Positions 1 through 4,901 are shown, counted from the first letter of the stretch. The stretch is 5,317 nucleotides of DNA from Chitinophagales bacterium (GCA_025355935.1 JANXYS010000116.1:1-5317), one strand, 5' to 3'. Made by a program: numbers and translations. Notes: generated by a model from the letters alone, not told the origin.

Positions 1-355
1 TGCAACACTTGCTTTTGGGACTTTTGGACTGAAGGCCTTGGCTAGTGTTTGGTTAACAAATCGCCAGATAGAGAGTGCCCGCCAGGCTTTGACTCGTCAT
101 ATGAAGCGTGAGGGTAATGTATGGATAAGGGTATTCCCTGATAAGCCAATTACTGCAAAACCGGCAGAGGTAAGGATGGGTAAAGGTAAAGGTAATCCCG
201 AGGGATGGGCAGCCATTGTGCAACCTGGTCGTATTCTTTTTGAGGCAGATGGTGTAACAGAAGAAGTCGCAAAACATGCGTTTGCGTTGGCAGCCCAGAA
301 GCTTCCAATTCTTACGAAATTCGTTATCAGCCGGGATTACGCTGTAACAGCATAA
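1..355 (+). CDS. rplP: Large-subunit ribosomal protein uL16 (L16), 5' partial
   Basis: This is the C-terminal 117 residues of uL16, read in the frame starting at base 2; the first roughly 22-24 residues lie upstream of the window. uL16 binds 23S rRNA near the peptidyl-transferase centre and the A-site tRNA elbow and is needed for late 50S assembly. The visible part starts in the conserved core (ATLAFGTFGLKAL, like the SFGSFGLKA block of other L16 proteins) and continues through RQIESARQALTRHMKREG, the VFPDKPITAKP block, the RMGKGKGNPEGW block and AFALAAQKLPILTKFV. It ends at TAA 353-355, with a short C-terminal tail (ISRDYAVTA). A TTG at 38 is in frame but lies inside the conserved core, so it is not a real start. 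The 97-base spacer to rpmC is wider than usual for this pair. Confidence 0.97.
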   Translation, partial: ATLAFGTFGLKALASVWLTNRQIESARQALTRHMKREGNVWIRVFPDKPITAKPAEVRMGKGKGNPEGWAAIVQPGRILFEADGVTEEVAKHAFALAAQKLPILTKFVISRDYAVTA

Positions 356-364
356 CAACAAATG

Positions 365-372
365 TAAATTTG
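365..372 (+). promoter_or_regulatory. Possible Bacteroidota-type -7 box (TAnnTTTG) without a clear -33 element
   Basis: TAAATTTG at 365-372 matches the TAnnTTTG consensus known for the primary sigma factor of Bacteroidota. The region 17-23 bases upstream, within the end of rplP, lacks a TTG/TTTG -33 element, and the surroundings are AT-rich, so a chance match is quite possible. If used, transcription would start near 379, inside the candidate hairpin at 374-402, and supply an internal transcript beginning with rpmC. Confidence 0.15.
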
Positions 373-373
373 A

Positions 374-402
374 AATGGCTCAATATGAAAGTGATGAGCA
401 TT
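374..402 (+). other. Candidate stem-loop in the rplP-rpmC spacer
   Basis: The arm AATGGCTCA (374-382) can pair with TGAGCATT (395-402), giving eight base pairs with one bulged G and a 12-base loop. No T-run follows, so it does not look like an intrinsic terminator. It sits about 50 bases before the rpmC start; the rest of the spacer up to 452 is AT-rich low-complexity sequence. A stem of this size can arise by chance in a spacer of this length. Confidence 0.3.
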
Positions 403-452
403 AGACTACTGGTTTTCAAATTTTAAATTTAGAATTTCAAAATAATAATAAG

Positions 453-662
453 ATGTCTAAAAAAGTCGATTTCCAACAAAGCCTGACTGGATTAAGTGAG
501 GCAGACTTAACAGCTAAGATCCAGGAAGATGAGTTACGTATGAAAAAATTAAGTTTTGCTCATGCCATAGCTCCATTGGAAAATCCCCAGAGTATTCGTT
601 CTTTGAGAAGGGATATAGCTCGGTTAAAAACTCAATTACGCAAAACACAAATTGGAGCTTAA
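453..662 (+). CDS. rpmC: Large-subunit ribosomal protein uL29 (L29)
   Basis: This encodes a 69-residue uL29, within the usual 60-70 for the family. uL29 lies beside uL23 at the nascent-chain exit of the 50S subunit, where targeting factors and chaperones dock. The sequence is predicted to be mostly helical: a first helical segment around 15-38 (LSEADLTAKIQEDELRMKKL), then the family motif LENP (42-45), then IRSLRRDIARLKTQLRK (48-64), corresponding to the conserved IR..RR.IAR..T.L pattern. There are four or five extra N-terminal residues before the first conserved segment, as in other Bacteroidota. The ATG at 453 follows an A-rich tract (AATAATAATAAG) without a Shine-Dalgarno sequence. Only 16 bases separate the stop from rpsQ, so these two are the closest non-overlapping pair here. 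Confidence 0.97.
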   Translation: MSKKVDFQQSLTGLSEADLTAKIQEDELRMKKLSFAHAIAPLENPQSIRSLRRDIARLKTQLRKTQIGA

Positions 663-678
663 TCCAATAAAATAATAA

Positions 679-963
679 ATGATGGAAGCAACAGCAACTA
701 CAACCACCGTTGACAGAAATTTAAGGAAAACCAGGACAGGTGTCGTATCCAGTAATAAAATGGATAAAACAATCACTGTTAAGGTTGAAAGGAAGGTAAA
801 GCATCCGCTCTACGGCAAGTTCGTAAAGAAAACGACCAGCTTTCATGCGCATGATGAAAAGAATGAGTGTAGCATAGGTGATACAGTAAGAATTATGGAA
901 TCCCGTCCGATGAGCAAAACAAAGCGCTGGAGACTAGTTGAAGTGATTGAAAAAGTAAAGTAA
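679..963 (+). CDS. rpsQ: Small-subunit ribosomal protein uS17 (S17)
   Basis: This encodes a 94-residue uS17, an OB-fold protein that binds 16S rRNA early in 30S assembly. The core runs from about residue 13: RNLRKTRTGVVSSNKMDKTITVKVE, then HPLYGKFVKKTT (42-53), HDEKNECSIGDTVRIMESRP (58-77) and SKTKRWRLVEV (79-89). The GDTVRIMESRPMSKTK stretch fits the family signature. An N-terminal tail MMEATATTTTV precedes the core, about ten residues of Thr/Ala-rich sequence that are probably disordered. Two tandem ATG codons, 679 and 682, could start the protein; both follow AATAAAATAATAA with no Shine-Dalgarno sequence, and the choice changes only one Met. A later start would cut into the core, as there is no other Met before residue 28. 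Confidence 0.97.
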   Translation: MMEATATTTTVDRNLRKTRTGVVSSNKMDKTITVKVERKVKHPLYGKFVKKTTSFHAHDEKNECSIGDTVRIMESRPMSKTKRWRLVEVIEKVK

Positions 964-967
964 TCCT

Positions 968-991
968 GCTGTGCTTTTTTGGAAGCATGGT
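968..991 (+). other. Candidate stem-loop directly after rpsQ
   Basis: Bases 969-977 can pair with 982-990. The five-pair core is TGCTT/AAGCA (972-976 with 983-987), extended by wobble pairs and C969-G990, with a TTTG loop. It begins a few bases after the rpsQ stop. The T-rich run lies within the stem and loop, not after it, so this is not a canonical terminator. The extension depends on G-U pairs, and the stem could be chance. Confidence 0.25.
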
Positions 992-1039
992 TGTTGATTC
1001 CTCCGGTACAGGGCCTAACAAAAATTAAACACTGGTTAA

Positions 1040-1060
1040 GATGAATGGTTCCAGATCATC
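1040..1060 (+). other. Candidate short stem-loop in the rplN leader
   Basis: GATGA (1040-1044) can pair with TCATC (1056-1060), followed by a small internal mismatch, a TG/CA pair and a four-base loop (1048-1051). It lies 26 bases before the rplN start, in the second half of the 123-base rpsQ-rplN spacer. It is short and weak. Nothing else convincing is seen in this spacer apart from the 968-991 hairpin and the A-rich start region. Confidence 0.2.
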
Positions 1061-1086
1061 CGTCGTAGATCACAAATAATAACAAA

Positions 1087-1455
1087 ATGATTCAGCAAGA
1101 AAGTAGACTTAACGTAGCAGACAACAGCGGTGCCAAAGAGGTTCTATGTATTCGGGTGCTAGGGAACAGTGGCCAGGACTATGCAAAAATCGGCGACAAG
1201 ATCGTTGTTACCGTAAAAGATGCAATGCCTGCAGGCGGTGTTAAAAAAGGAACAGTTAGCAAAGCCGTTATTGTTAGAACAAAAAATAAGCTTCGTCGCA
1301 AGGACGGTTCCTACATACGTTTTGATGATAATGCCGTGGTATTACTGAACAATTCGGACGAGCCTAGAGGTACTCGTATTTTCGGCCCGGTTGCCCGTGA
1401 GCTTAGAGACAAAGGATACATGAAGATCATTTCCCTTGCTCCAGAAGTATTATAA
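1087..1455 (+). CDS. rplN: Large-subunit ribosomal protein uL14 (L14)
   Basis: This encodes a complete 122-residue uL14, the exact usual bacterial length. uL14 is a five-stranded barrel protein on the intersubunit face of the 50S subunit, where it forms bridges with 16S rRNA and is the docking site for the silencing factor RsfS. Conserved blocks are MIQQESRLNVADNSGAKEVLCIRVLG (1-26), IGDKIVVTVKDAMP (35-48), the family signature within AVIVRTKNKLRRKDGSYIRF and the following DDNAVV (60-85), and GTRIFGPVARELR (95-107). The ATG at 1087 follows ACAAATAATAACAAA, A-rich with A at -3 and no Shine-Dalgarno sequence. The start fits the universal MIQ beginning of the family. The 123-base gap to rpsQ is unusually long for this pair. 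Confidence 0.98.
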   Translation: MIQQESRLNVADNSGAKEVLCIRVLGNSGQDYAKIGDKIVVTVKDAMPAGGVKKGTVSKAVIVRTKNKLRRKDGSYIRFDDNAVVLLNNSDEPRGTRIFGPVARELRDKGYMKIISLAPEVL

Positions 1456-1470
1456 ATTCACAATTAAATG

Positions 1471-1505
1471 AATTTGCAAATTGCACATTTGCAGATTTGC
1501 AAATT
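1471..1505 (+). repeat. 15-bp hairpin made of phased TTTGCA repeats, rplX leader
   Basis: Bases 1471-1485 (AATTTGCAAATTGCA) are complementary to 1490-1505, with a single bulged G at 1494 and a four-base loop CATT (1486-1489). The outer 11 bases of each arm, 1471-1481 and 1495-1505, are perfect reverse complements, and each arm is itself near-palindromic. The same stretch also reads as four copies of AT(T)TGCA starting at 1472, 1480, 1487 and 1495, a 7-8 base period. It fills most of the 60-base rplN-rplX spacer and ends ten bases before the rplX ATG. No T-run follows, so it is not a terminator. I have the impression that similar sequences are common between genes in this phylum, but cannot search here. 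Confidence 0.6.
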
Positions 1506-1515
1506 AGATAAAACA

Positions 1516-1854
1516 ATGAGTACAAGATTTAAACCAAAGTTTAGCATCAAGAAAGGTGACTCGGTTGTAGTAATTACGGGCGAAGACAAAGACCTGAAAA
1601 AGCCACGTAAAGTGCTTGAAGTGATAATTGATAAAGCTCGTGTATTGGTAGAAGGTGTTAACATCGTTACCAAGCATACGAAGCCTACAGCACAAAACAC
1701 CAAGGGCGGAATAGTAAAGGTGGAAGCTCCGATTGCCATCAGCAATGTAATGCTTTGGGATGCTAAAGCAGGTGCTCCGACAAAAGTTAAACGCACCCGC
1801 GAAAACGGTAAACTAGTTCGAACAGCTAAAAAATCAGGGGAGGTAATCAAATAA
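1516..1854 (+). CDS. rplX: Large-subunit ribosomal protein uL24 (L24)
   Basis: This encodes a 112-residue uL24, one of the two assembly initiators of the 50S subunit, near the tunnel exit. The N-terminal KOW region is KKGDSVVVITGEDKDLKKPRKVLEV (12-36), followed by VLVEGVNIVTKHTKP (43-57), GGIVKVEAPIAISNVMLWD (64-82) and a basic C-terminal tail. The glycine expected in the KOW turn (as in KGKKGKVL) is replaced by PR. The ATG at 1516 is preferred because MSTRFKPKFSIKKGD matches the family start and follows AAATTAGATAAAACA with A at -3. An in-frame ATG at 1468 would add 16 residues (MNLQIAHLQICKLDKT) encoded by the repeat hairpin, which are not L24-like. The stop overlaps the rplE start by one base (TAATG), suggesting translational coupling. 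Confidence 0.96.
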   Translation: MSTRFKPKFSIKKGDSVVVITGEDKDLKKPRKVLEVIIDKARVLVEGVNIVTKHTKPTAQNTKGGIVKVEAPIAISNVMLWDAKAGAPTKVKRTRENGKLVRTAKKSGEVIK

Positions 1855-2420
1855 TGAGCACAAAAACAAATAACCCAAGGTTAGCAGATAAATACACTAA
1901 AGAGGTGATTCCTGCTTTAATGAAGAAATTCAGCTACAAGACTGTAATGCAGGCACCCAAATTAACTAAGATTTGTTTGAATCGCGGTGTGAACGGAGCA
2001 GTAAATGATAAAAAATTGATCGATGTAGCTATCGATGAATTGACAAATATTACAGGCCAAAAGGCTGTGGCTACTATGTCTAAGAAGGATATCTCAAATT
2101 TTAAGCTGCGTAAGAATATGCCCATTGGTGCACGTGTTACATTGCGAGGAGTTAAGATGTATGAGTTTCTCGACAGGTTAGTTTCTGTTTCGCTTCCGCG
2201 CGTTCGTGATTTCAAAGGAATCAATGACAAGGCATTTGATGGCCGTGGTAATTACACGTTAGGCGTTACTGAACAGATCATTTTCCCTGAAATTGATATC
2301 GATAAGGTGAATAGAATCACCGGACTGGATATCACCTTTGTGACAACAGCACATACCAACGAAGAAGCATTTGAACTGCTTAAAGAATTAGGTATGCCGT
2401 TTAAGAACGTTAAAAAATAA
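1854..2420 (+). CDS. rplE: Large-subunit ribosomal protein uL5 (L5)
   Basis: This encodes a 188-residue uL5, slightly longer than the usual 178-184. uL5 binds 5S rRNA with uL18 in the central protuberance and contacts the P-site tRNA. Conserved blocks are YTKEVIPALMKKFSY (14-28), the family region around LTNITGQKAVATMSKKDIS (63-81), MPIGARVTLRG (89-99), SLPRVRDFKGI (113-123), NYTLGVTEQIIFPEI (133-147) and ITFVTTAHTNEEAFELLKELGMPF at the end. The start is the ATG inside TAATG shared with the rplX stop, the only overlap in this window. In E. coli, uS8 represses its operon at the rplX-rplE junction; I saw no obvious match to that site here. Confidence 0.98.
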   Translation: MSTKTNNPRLADKYTKEVIPALMKKFSYKTVMQAPKLTKICLNRGVNGAVNDKKLIDVAIDELTNITGQKAVATMSKKDISNFKLRKNMPIGARVTLRGVKMYEFLDRLVSVSLPRVRDFKGINDKAFDGRGNYTLGVTEQIIFPEIDIDKVNRITGLDITFVTTAHTNEEAFELLKELGMPFKNVKK

Positions 2421-2434
2421 TCTTAGCACTAAGA
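2421..2434 (+). other. Short hairpin directly after the rplE stop
   Basis: TCTTAGCACTAAGA forms a five-pair stem, TCTTA with TAAGA, around a four-base GCAC loop, starting on the base after the rplE stop. It leaves 16 AT-rich bases before the rpsN ATG. There is no following T-run, so it is not a terminator. It is short and may be accidental. Confidence 0.3.
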
Positions 2435-2450
2435 ATAATAAATAACCATT

Positions 2451-2720
2451 ATGGCAAAAAAATCAATACAAGCCAGGCAGAGAAAAAGAGCAGTGATTGT
2501 TGCAAAATATGCTGACAGGAGAGCCGCTCTTAAAGCAGCAGGAGATTATGCAGGATTGGATCTTCTTCCAAAAAATGCATCACCTGTTCGTCTTAAAAAT
2601 CGCTGCCAGCTAACCGGTCGCCCAAGGGGCTATATGCGGCATTTCGGAATTAGCCGTATTATGTTCAGAGATATGGCAGTTCAGGGTAAGATTCCCGGAG
2701 TTACTAAAGCCAGTTGGTAG
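2451..2720 (+). CDS. rpsN: Small-subunit ribosomal protein uS14, zinc-free long form
   Basis: This encodes an 89-residue uS14, a protein of the 30S head next to uS3 and uS10. It belongs to the longer, zinc-independent form: it has one cysteine only (Cys52, in KNRCQLTGRPRGY), with no pair of CxxC motifs as in the short zinc-binding form of about 61 residues. The N-terminal half MAKKSIQARQRKRAVIVAKYADRRAALK is basic and helical, and the C-terminal half carries the conserved RCQLTGRPRGYMRHFGISRIMFRDMA and ends in the usual IPGVTKASW. The ATG at 2451 follows AATAAATAACCATT with A at -3 and gives the expected MAKKS beginning. It lies 30 bases after rplE and is followed by the longest spacer of the window. 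Confidence 0.97.
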   Translation: MAKKSIQARQRKRAVIVAKYADRRAALKAAGDYAGLDLLPKNASPVRLKNRCQLTGRPRGYMRHFGISRIMFRDMAVQGKIPGVTKASW

Positions 2721-2728
2721 ATATTGGC

Positions 2729-2789
2729 TGCCAGAGGAGAATTTGAGATTATCTTTCTTTGAAAGTAAAGATGGATTAAATGCCTGGCA
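2729..2789 (+). other. Candidate folded region in the rpsN-rpsH spacer
   Basis: An inner stem pairs ATCTTT (2751-2756) with AAAGAT (2767-2772), continued by CTT/AAG (2757-2759 with 2763-2765), with a bulged T2766 and a TGA loop. An outer pairing of TGCCAG (2729-2734) with CTGGCA (2784-2789) could enclose it. The spacer is 133 bases, the longest gene-free stretch here. Its remainder (2790-2853) is AT-rich and leads into an A-rich start region. No terminator T-run is present. Confidence 0.3.
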
Positions 2790-2853
2790 TCAATTACCCA
2801 ATTAGGATATCGCATTGTAATAAATTTATTTAAATCAATTAACAAAAGACACA

Positions 2854-3252
2854 ATGGTTACTGATCCAATAGCAGATTACTTAACAAGAATCCGCAATGC
2901 ACAAATGGCTAATCACCGTATTGTAGAGATACCTGCGAGCAATTTAAAGAAGCGCATCACCGAAATTTTGTATGATAAAGGATACATTCTAAAATACAAA
3001 TTTGAAGATGATAGCAAACAAGGTGTTATCAAGATTGCCTTAAAATACGATCCGACAACCAAATTGCCCGTAATCCAAAGTCTGGAGAGGGTGAGTCGCC
3101 CGGGGCTTCGCACATACTCTAAGCCTGAAGATTTTAAGCGTGTAAAAAATGGTCTTGGTGTTGCGATCGTATCTACTTCTAAAGGTGTTATGACAGACAA
3201 GGAGGCTAAAGCGCAAAATGTTGGCGGAGAAGTTCTTTGTAATATCTATTAA
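2854..3252 (+). CDS. rpsH: Small-subunit ribosomal protein uS8 (S8)
   Basis: This encodes a 132-residue uS8, the usual length. uS8 binds the central domain of 16S rRNA (helices 21 and 25) and is an early assembly protein; in E. coli it is also the translational repressor of the spc operon. Conserved parts are DPIADYLTRIRNA (4-16), the region VEIPASNLKKRITEILYDKGYI (24-45), the block RVSRPGLRTYS (79-89) and the C-terminal rRNA-binding signature within NGLGVAIVSTSKGVMTDKEA (99-118), ending GGEVLCNIY. The start at 2854 follows ATTAACAAAAGACACA, with A at -3 and no Shine-Dalgarno sequence. MVTDPIADYLTRIRN agrees with the family beginning. Whether it autoregulates in this lineage cannot be told from the sequence. 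Confidence 0.98.
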   Translation: MVTDPIADYLTRIRNAQMANHRIVEIPASNLKKRITEILYDKGYILKYKFEDDSKQGVIKIALKYDPTTKLPVIQSLERVSRPGLRTYSKPEDFKRVKNGLGVAIVSTSKGVMTDKEAKAQNVGGEVLCNIY

Positions 3253-3253
3253 A

Positions 3254-3280
3254 TAATAACGGCTTTTATGCCGGTTAATA
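3254..3280 (+). other. Stem-loop directly after rpsH
   Basis: TAATAACGGC (3254-3263) can pair with GCCGGTTAATA (3270-3280), giving about nine pairs with one bulged G, one A-A mismatch and a TTTTAT loop. It begins one base after the rpsH stop. A GC-containing stem with no following T-run is more like a processing or stability element than a terminator. The function is unknown. Confidence 0.4.
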
Positions 3281-3287
3281 CATAAAG

Positions 3288-3329
3288 GATCTGACAATTA
3301 AGCCTCTTAGTCGTGGCTGAACACAGATC
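3288..3329 (+). other. Composite hairpin in the rplF leader
   Basis: A lower stem pairs GATCTG (3288-3293) with CAGATC (3324-3329). After an asymmetric internal loop, an upper stem pairs TTAAGCC (3298-3304) with GGCTGAA (3315-3321) with one A-G mismatch, leaving a ten-base loop (3305-3314). It ends 28 bases before the rplF ATG. The two-part stem with an internal loop is the kind of shape ribosomal proteins bind in autogenous control, but no specific match to a known site is evident. Confidence 0.35.
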
Positions 3330-3357
3330 AGTTTTCACTTTAAAAATTAAATCGACT

Positions 3358-3912
3358 ATGTCTAGAATTGGAAAAAAACCGGTTGATATTACAAATGGGG
3401 TAAGCATTAGTCTTAGTTCAGAAAATGTAGTGACGGTTAAAGGGCCAAAGGGTGAATTGAAGCAGGCTATTGATCGTGATATTACCGTTGAGGTAAAAGA
3501 AGGAACTGTCGAATTTGCACGTCCTACAGACCAAATACGCCATCGTGCAATGCACGGGTTATATCGTTCATTGATAAGCAATATGGTAAAGGGTGTAACT
3601 GAAGGTTACAAAAAACAACTTGAATTAGTTGGTGTAGGTTATAAAGCAGCTAATCAGGGAAATATTCTTGATCTTGCGCTTGGTTATTCTCACAACATTA
3701 TTTTAGAAATTCCTAAAGAACTTTCTATTACCACTATCCAGGAGAAGGGAAAGAATCCAGTAATTACTTTGGAAAGCATCGATAAACAGTTGCTCGGGCA
3801 GGTTTGTGCGAAAATTCGGAGTTTACGTAAACCAGAGCCATACAAAGGTAAGGGTGTTAAATTCGTAGGCGAAGTATTAAGGAGAAAGGCTGGTAAATCA
3901 GCTGGTAAATAA
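3358..3912 (+). CDS. rplF: Large-subunit ribosomal protein uL6 (L6)
   Basis: This encodes a 184-residue uL6, a little above the usual 176-180. uL6 has two similar alpha/beta domains and sits next to the sarcin-ricin loop and the factor-binding site of the 50S subunit. Domain one covers about 1-81 (MSRIGKKPVDITNGVSISL, VTVKGPKGEL at 25-34, RHRAMHGLYRSLISNMVKGVTEGY at 61-84). Domain two follows (LELVGVGYKAANQGNILDLALGYSH, 88-112) and ends in the family signature PEPYKGKGV (159-167) plus a basic tail. The ATG at 3358 gives the universal MSRIGKKP start and follows AAATTAAATCGACT with A at -3. A GTG at 3313 is in frame but lies in the hairpin loop and adds 15 residues with no family similarity. 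Confidence 0.97.
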   Translation: MSRIGKKPVDITNGVSISLSSENVVTVKGPKGELKQAIDRDITVEVKEGTVEFARPTDQIRHRAMHGLYRSLISNMVKGVTEGYKKQLELVGVGYKAANQGNILDLALGYSHNIILEIPKELSITTIQEKGKNPVITLESIDKQLLGQVCAKIRSLRKPEPYKGKGVKFVGEVLRRKAGKSAGK

Positions 3913-3952
3913 AAAGTCTTAATCGCAGCAAATCATAAATCACATTAGAAAA

Positions 3953-3980
3953 TTAATTTCCGGCAGCAGGGGAAATGTAA
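3953..3980 (+). other. Stem-loop in the rplF-rplR spacer
   Basis: TTAATTTCC (3953-3961) can pair with GGAAATGTAA (3971-3980), nine pairs with one bulged G (3977) and a nine-base loop GGCAGCAGG. It ends 12 bases before the rplR ATG, so its base is close to the initiation region. A GGGG tract (3969-3972) at the loop-stem border is too far from the ATG (20 bases) to be a normal Shine-Dalgarno sequence. Function is unknown. Confidence 0.4.
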
Positions 3981-3992
3981 AATACAATTACA

Positions 3993-4349
3993 ATGAGTAA
4001 CAACAAATCGAGTGCAAGGCAAAAGATCAGGTATCGTATCCGCAAAAAAATCAGTGGTACCAGTTCTATTCCACGTCTAACAGTGTTCAGAAGCAACAGC
4101 GATATCTATGCGCAGTTAATTGATGATGCGACGGGGACAACTATTGCTGCAGCTTCATCCAGACAGAAAGATATTACCGCTCAAACTGCTCCCAAGATCG
4201 ATAAAAGCAAAATGGTAGGAGAAGCTATTGGCCGTAAGGCTGGTGAACTCGGTGTTAAGAAAGTTGTCTTCGATCGTAGCGGTTATATTTATCACGGTCG
4301 TGTGAAAGCAGTAGCTGATGGCGCAAGAGAGGCTGGTTTAGAGTTTTAA
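3993..4349 (+). CDS. rplR: Large-subunit ribosomal protein uL18 (L18)
   Basis: This encodes a 118-residue uL18, the usual bacterial length. uL18 binds 5S rRNA together with uL5 and anchors it in the central protuberance. The basic N-terminal tail (ARQKIRYRIRKKISGT, 8-23) contacts RNA; the core follows as IPRLTVFRSNSDIYAQLIDDATGTTIAAAS (26-55), VGEAIGRKAGELGVKKVVFDRSGYIYHGRVKAVADGAREAGLEF (75-118). The C-terminal block FDRSGYIYHGRVKAVADGAREAGLEF is the most conserved family feature and is intact. The ATG at 3993 follows GTAAAATACAATTACA with A at -3 and no Shine-Dalgarno sequence. It lies 80 bases after rplF and 26 bases before rpsE. Confidence 0.98.
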   Translation: MSNNKSSARQKIRYRIRKKISGTSSIPRLTVFRSNSDIYAQLIDDATGTTIAAASSRQKDITAQTAPKIDKSKMVGEAIGRKAGELGVKKVVFDRSGYIYHGRVKAVADGAREAGLEF

Positions 4350-4375
4350 TAAATCGAAAAATTAAATAAGATTAA

Positions 4376-4894
4376 ATGTCAAACATTATATCAAATAAAA
4401 TGAAAGCCGGTGACCTTGACTTAAAAGAAAAGGTTGTATCAATTAATCGAGTGGTTAAGACAACCAAAGGTGGTCGTGCCTTTAGTTTCTCGGCTCTGGT
4501 AGTTGTTGGAAATGGTGCTGGTGTTGTTGGTCATGGTCTGGGCAAAGCGAAAGAGGTTCAGGAAGCTATTACTAAAGGAATCGAAGATGCAAAAAAGAAT
4601 CTAATTAAGGTTCCTGTTATGCATGGTACTATTCCTCACGAACAATTTATGAAGGAAGGTGCTGCAAAGGTTTTAATAAAACCAGCTGCTCATGGTACAG
4701 GTGTAATTGCTGGTGGTAGCATGCGTGCTGTTTTAGAGAGCGCGGGCATCACGGATGTTTTGGCGAAGAACCTGGGATCTGCAAATCCTGCAAACGTGGT
4801 AAAAGCTACTGTAAAAGCCTTAGCAACACTACGTGAACCAATTGCAGTTTCTAAAGCACGTAACATCTCTTTAAAGAAAGTATTTAACGGATAA
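4376..4894 (+). CDS. rpsE: Small-subunit ribosomal protein uS5 (S5)
   Basis: This encodes a 172-residue uS5, within the usual 160-175. uS5 lines the mRNA entry region of the 30S subunit with uS3 and uS4 and affects decoding accuracy. After a short N-terminal segment, the dsRNA-binding-like domain covers about 14-80, with the family signature in GGRAFSFSALVVVGNGAGVVGHGLGKAKEVQEAI (32-65). The C-terminal domain runs through IPHEQFMKEGAAKVLIKPA (85-103), GTGVIAGGSMRAVLESAGITDVLAKNLGSANPANVVKAT. The loop around VVKTTKGGRAF (26-36) is where spectinomycin-resistance changes map in E. coli; nothing there looks abnormal. The ATG at 4376 follows AAAAATTAAATAAGATTAA without a Shine-Dalgarno sequence; the base at -3 is T, one of two exceptions here. 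Confidence 0.98.
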   Translation: MSNIISNKMKAGDLDLKEKVVSINRVVKTTKGGRAFSFSALVVVGNGAGVVGHGLGKAKEVQEAITKGIEDAKKNLIKVPVMHGTIPHEQFMKEGAAKVLIKPAAHGTGVIAGGSMRAVLESAGITDVLAKNLGSANPANVVKATVKALATLREPIAVSKARNISLKKVFNG

Positions 4895-4901
4895 GTACAA
4901 T

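Noticed and set aside
38..355. TTG at 38 as the start of a short gene
   Set aside because: The uL16 reading frame is open and conserved from base 2 on, so this is an internal leucine codon of a gene cut by the window edge.
414..442. AT-rich stretch with TTTCAAA repeated before rpmC
   Set aside because: It is low-complexity A/T sequence with only a short direct repeat; no clear stem or repeat unit beyond chance.
964..1086. Possible small gene or terminator in the rpsQ-rplN spacer
   Set aside because: There is no open frame of useful length with a credible start, and the T-run at 975-980 lies within the hairpin rather than after it.
1468..1515. Upstream in-frame ATG extending uL24 by 16 residues
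   Set aside because: The extra residues come from the repeat hairpin and resemble nothing in uL24; the family start MSTRFKPKFSIKKGD begins at 1516 after an A-rich leader.
1464..1850. 128-codon open frame on the minus strand opposite rplX, and other minus-strand frames at 53-361, 1934-2230, 2913-3200, 3040-3297 and 3249-3581
   Set aside because: They lie antisense to well-conserved ribosomal protein genes or mostly so, have no recognisable domains, and are expected shadows.
3313..3357. Upstream GTG start for uL6
   Set aside because: The 15 added residues are not L6-like, and the ATG at 3358 gives the near-universal MSRIGKKP beginning.
3966..3974. GCAGGGGAA as a Shine-Dalgarno sequence for rplR
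   Set aside because: It is about 20 bases from the ATG, is part of a hairpin, and the other genes show no such element.
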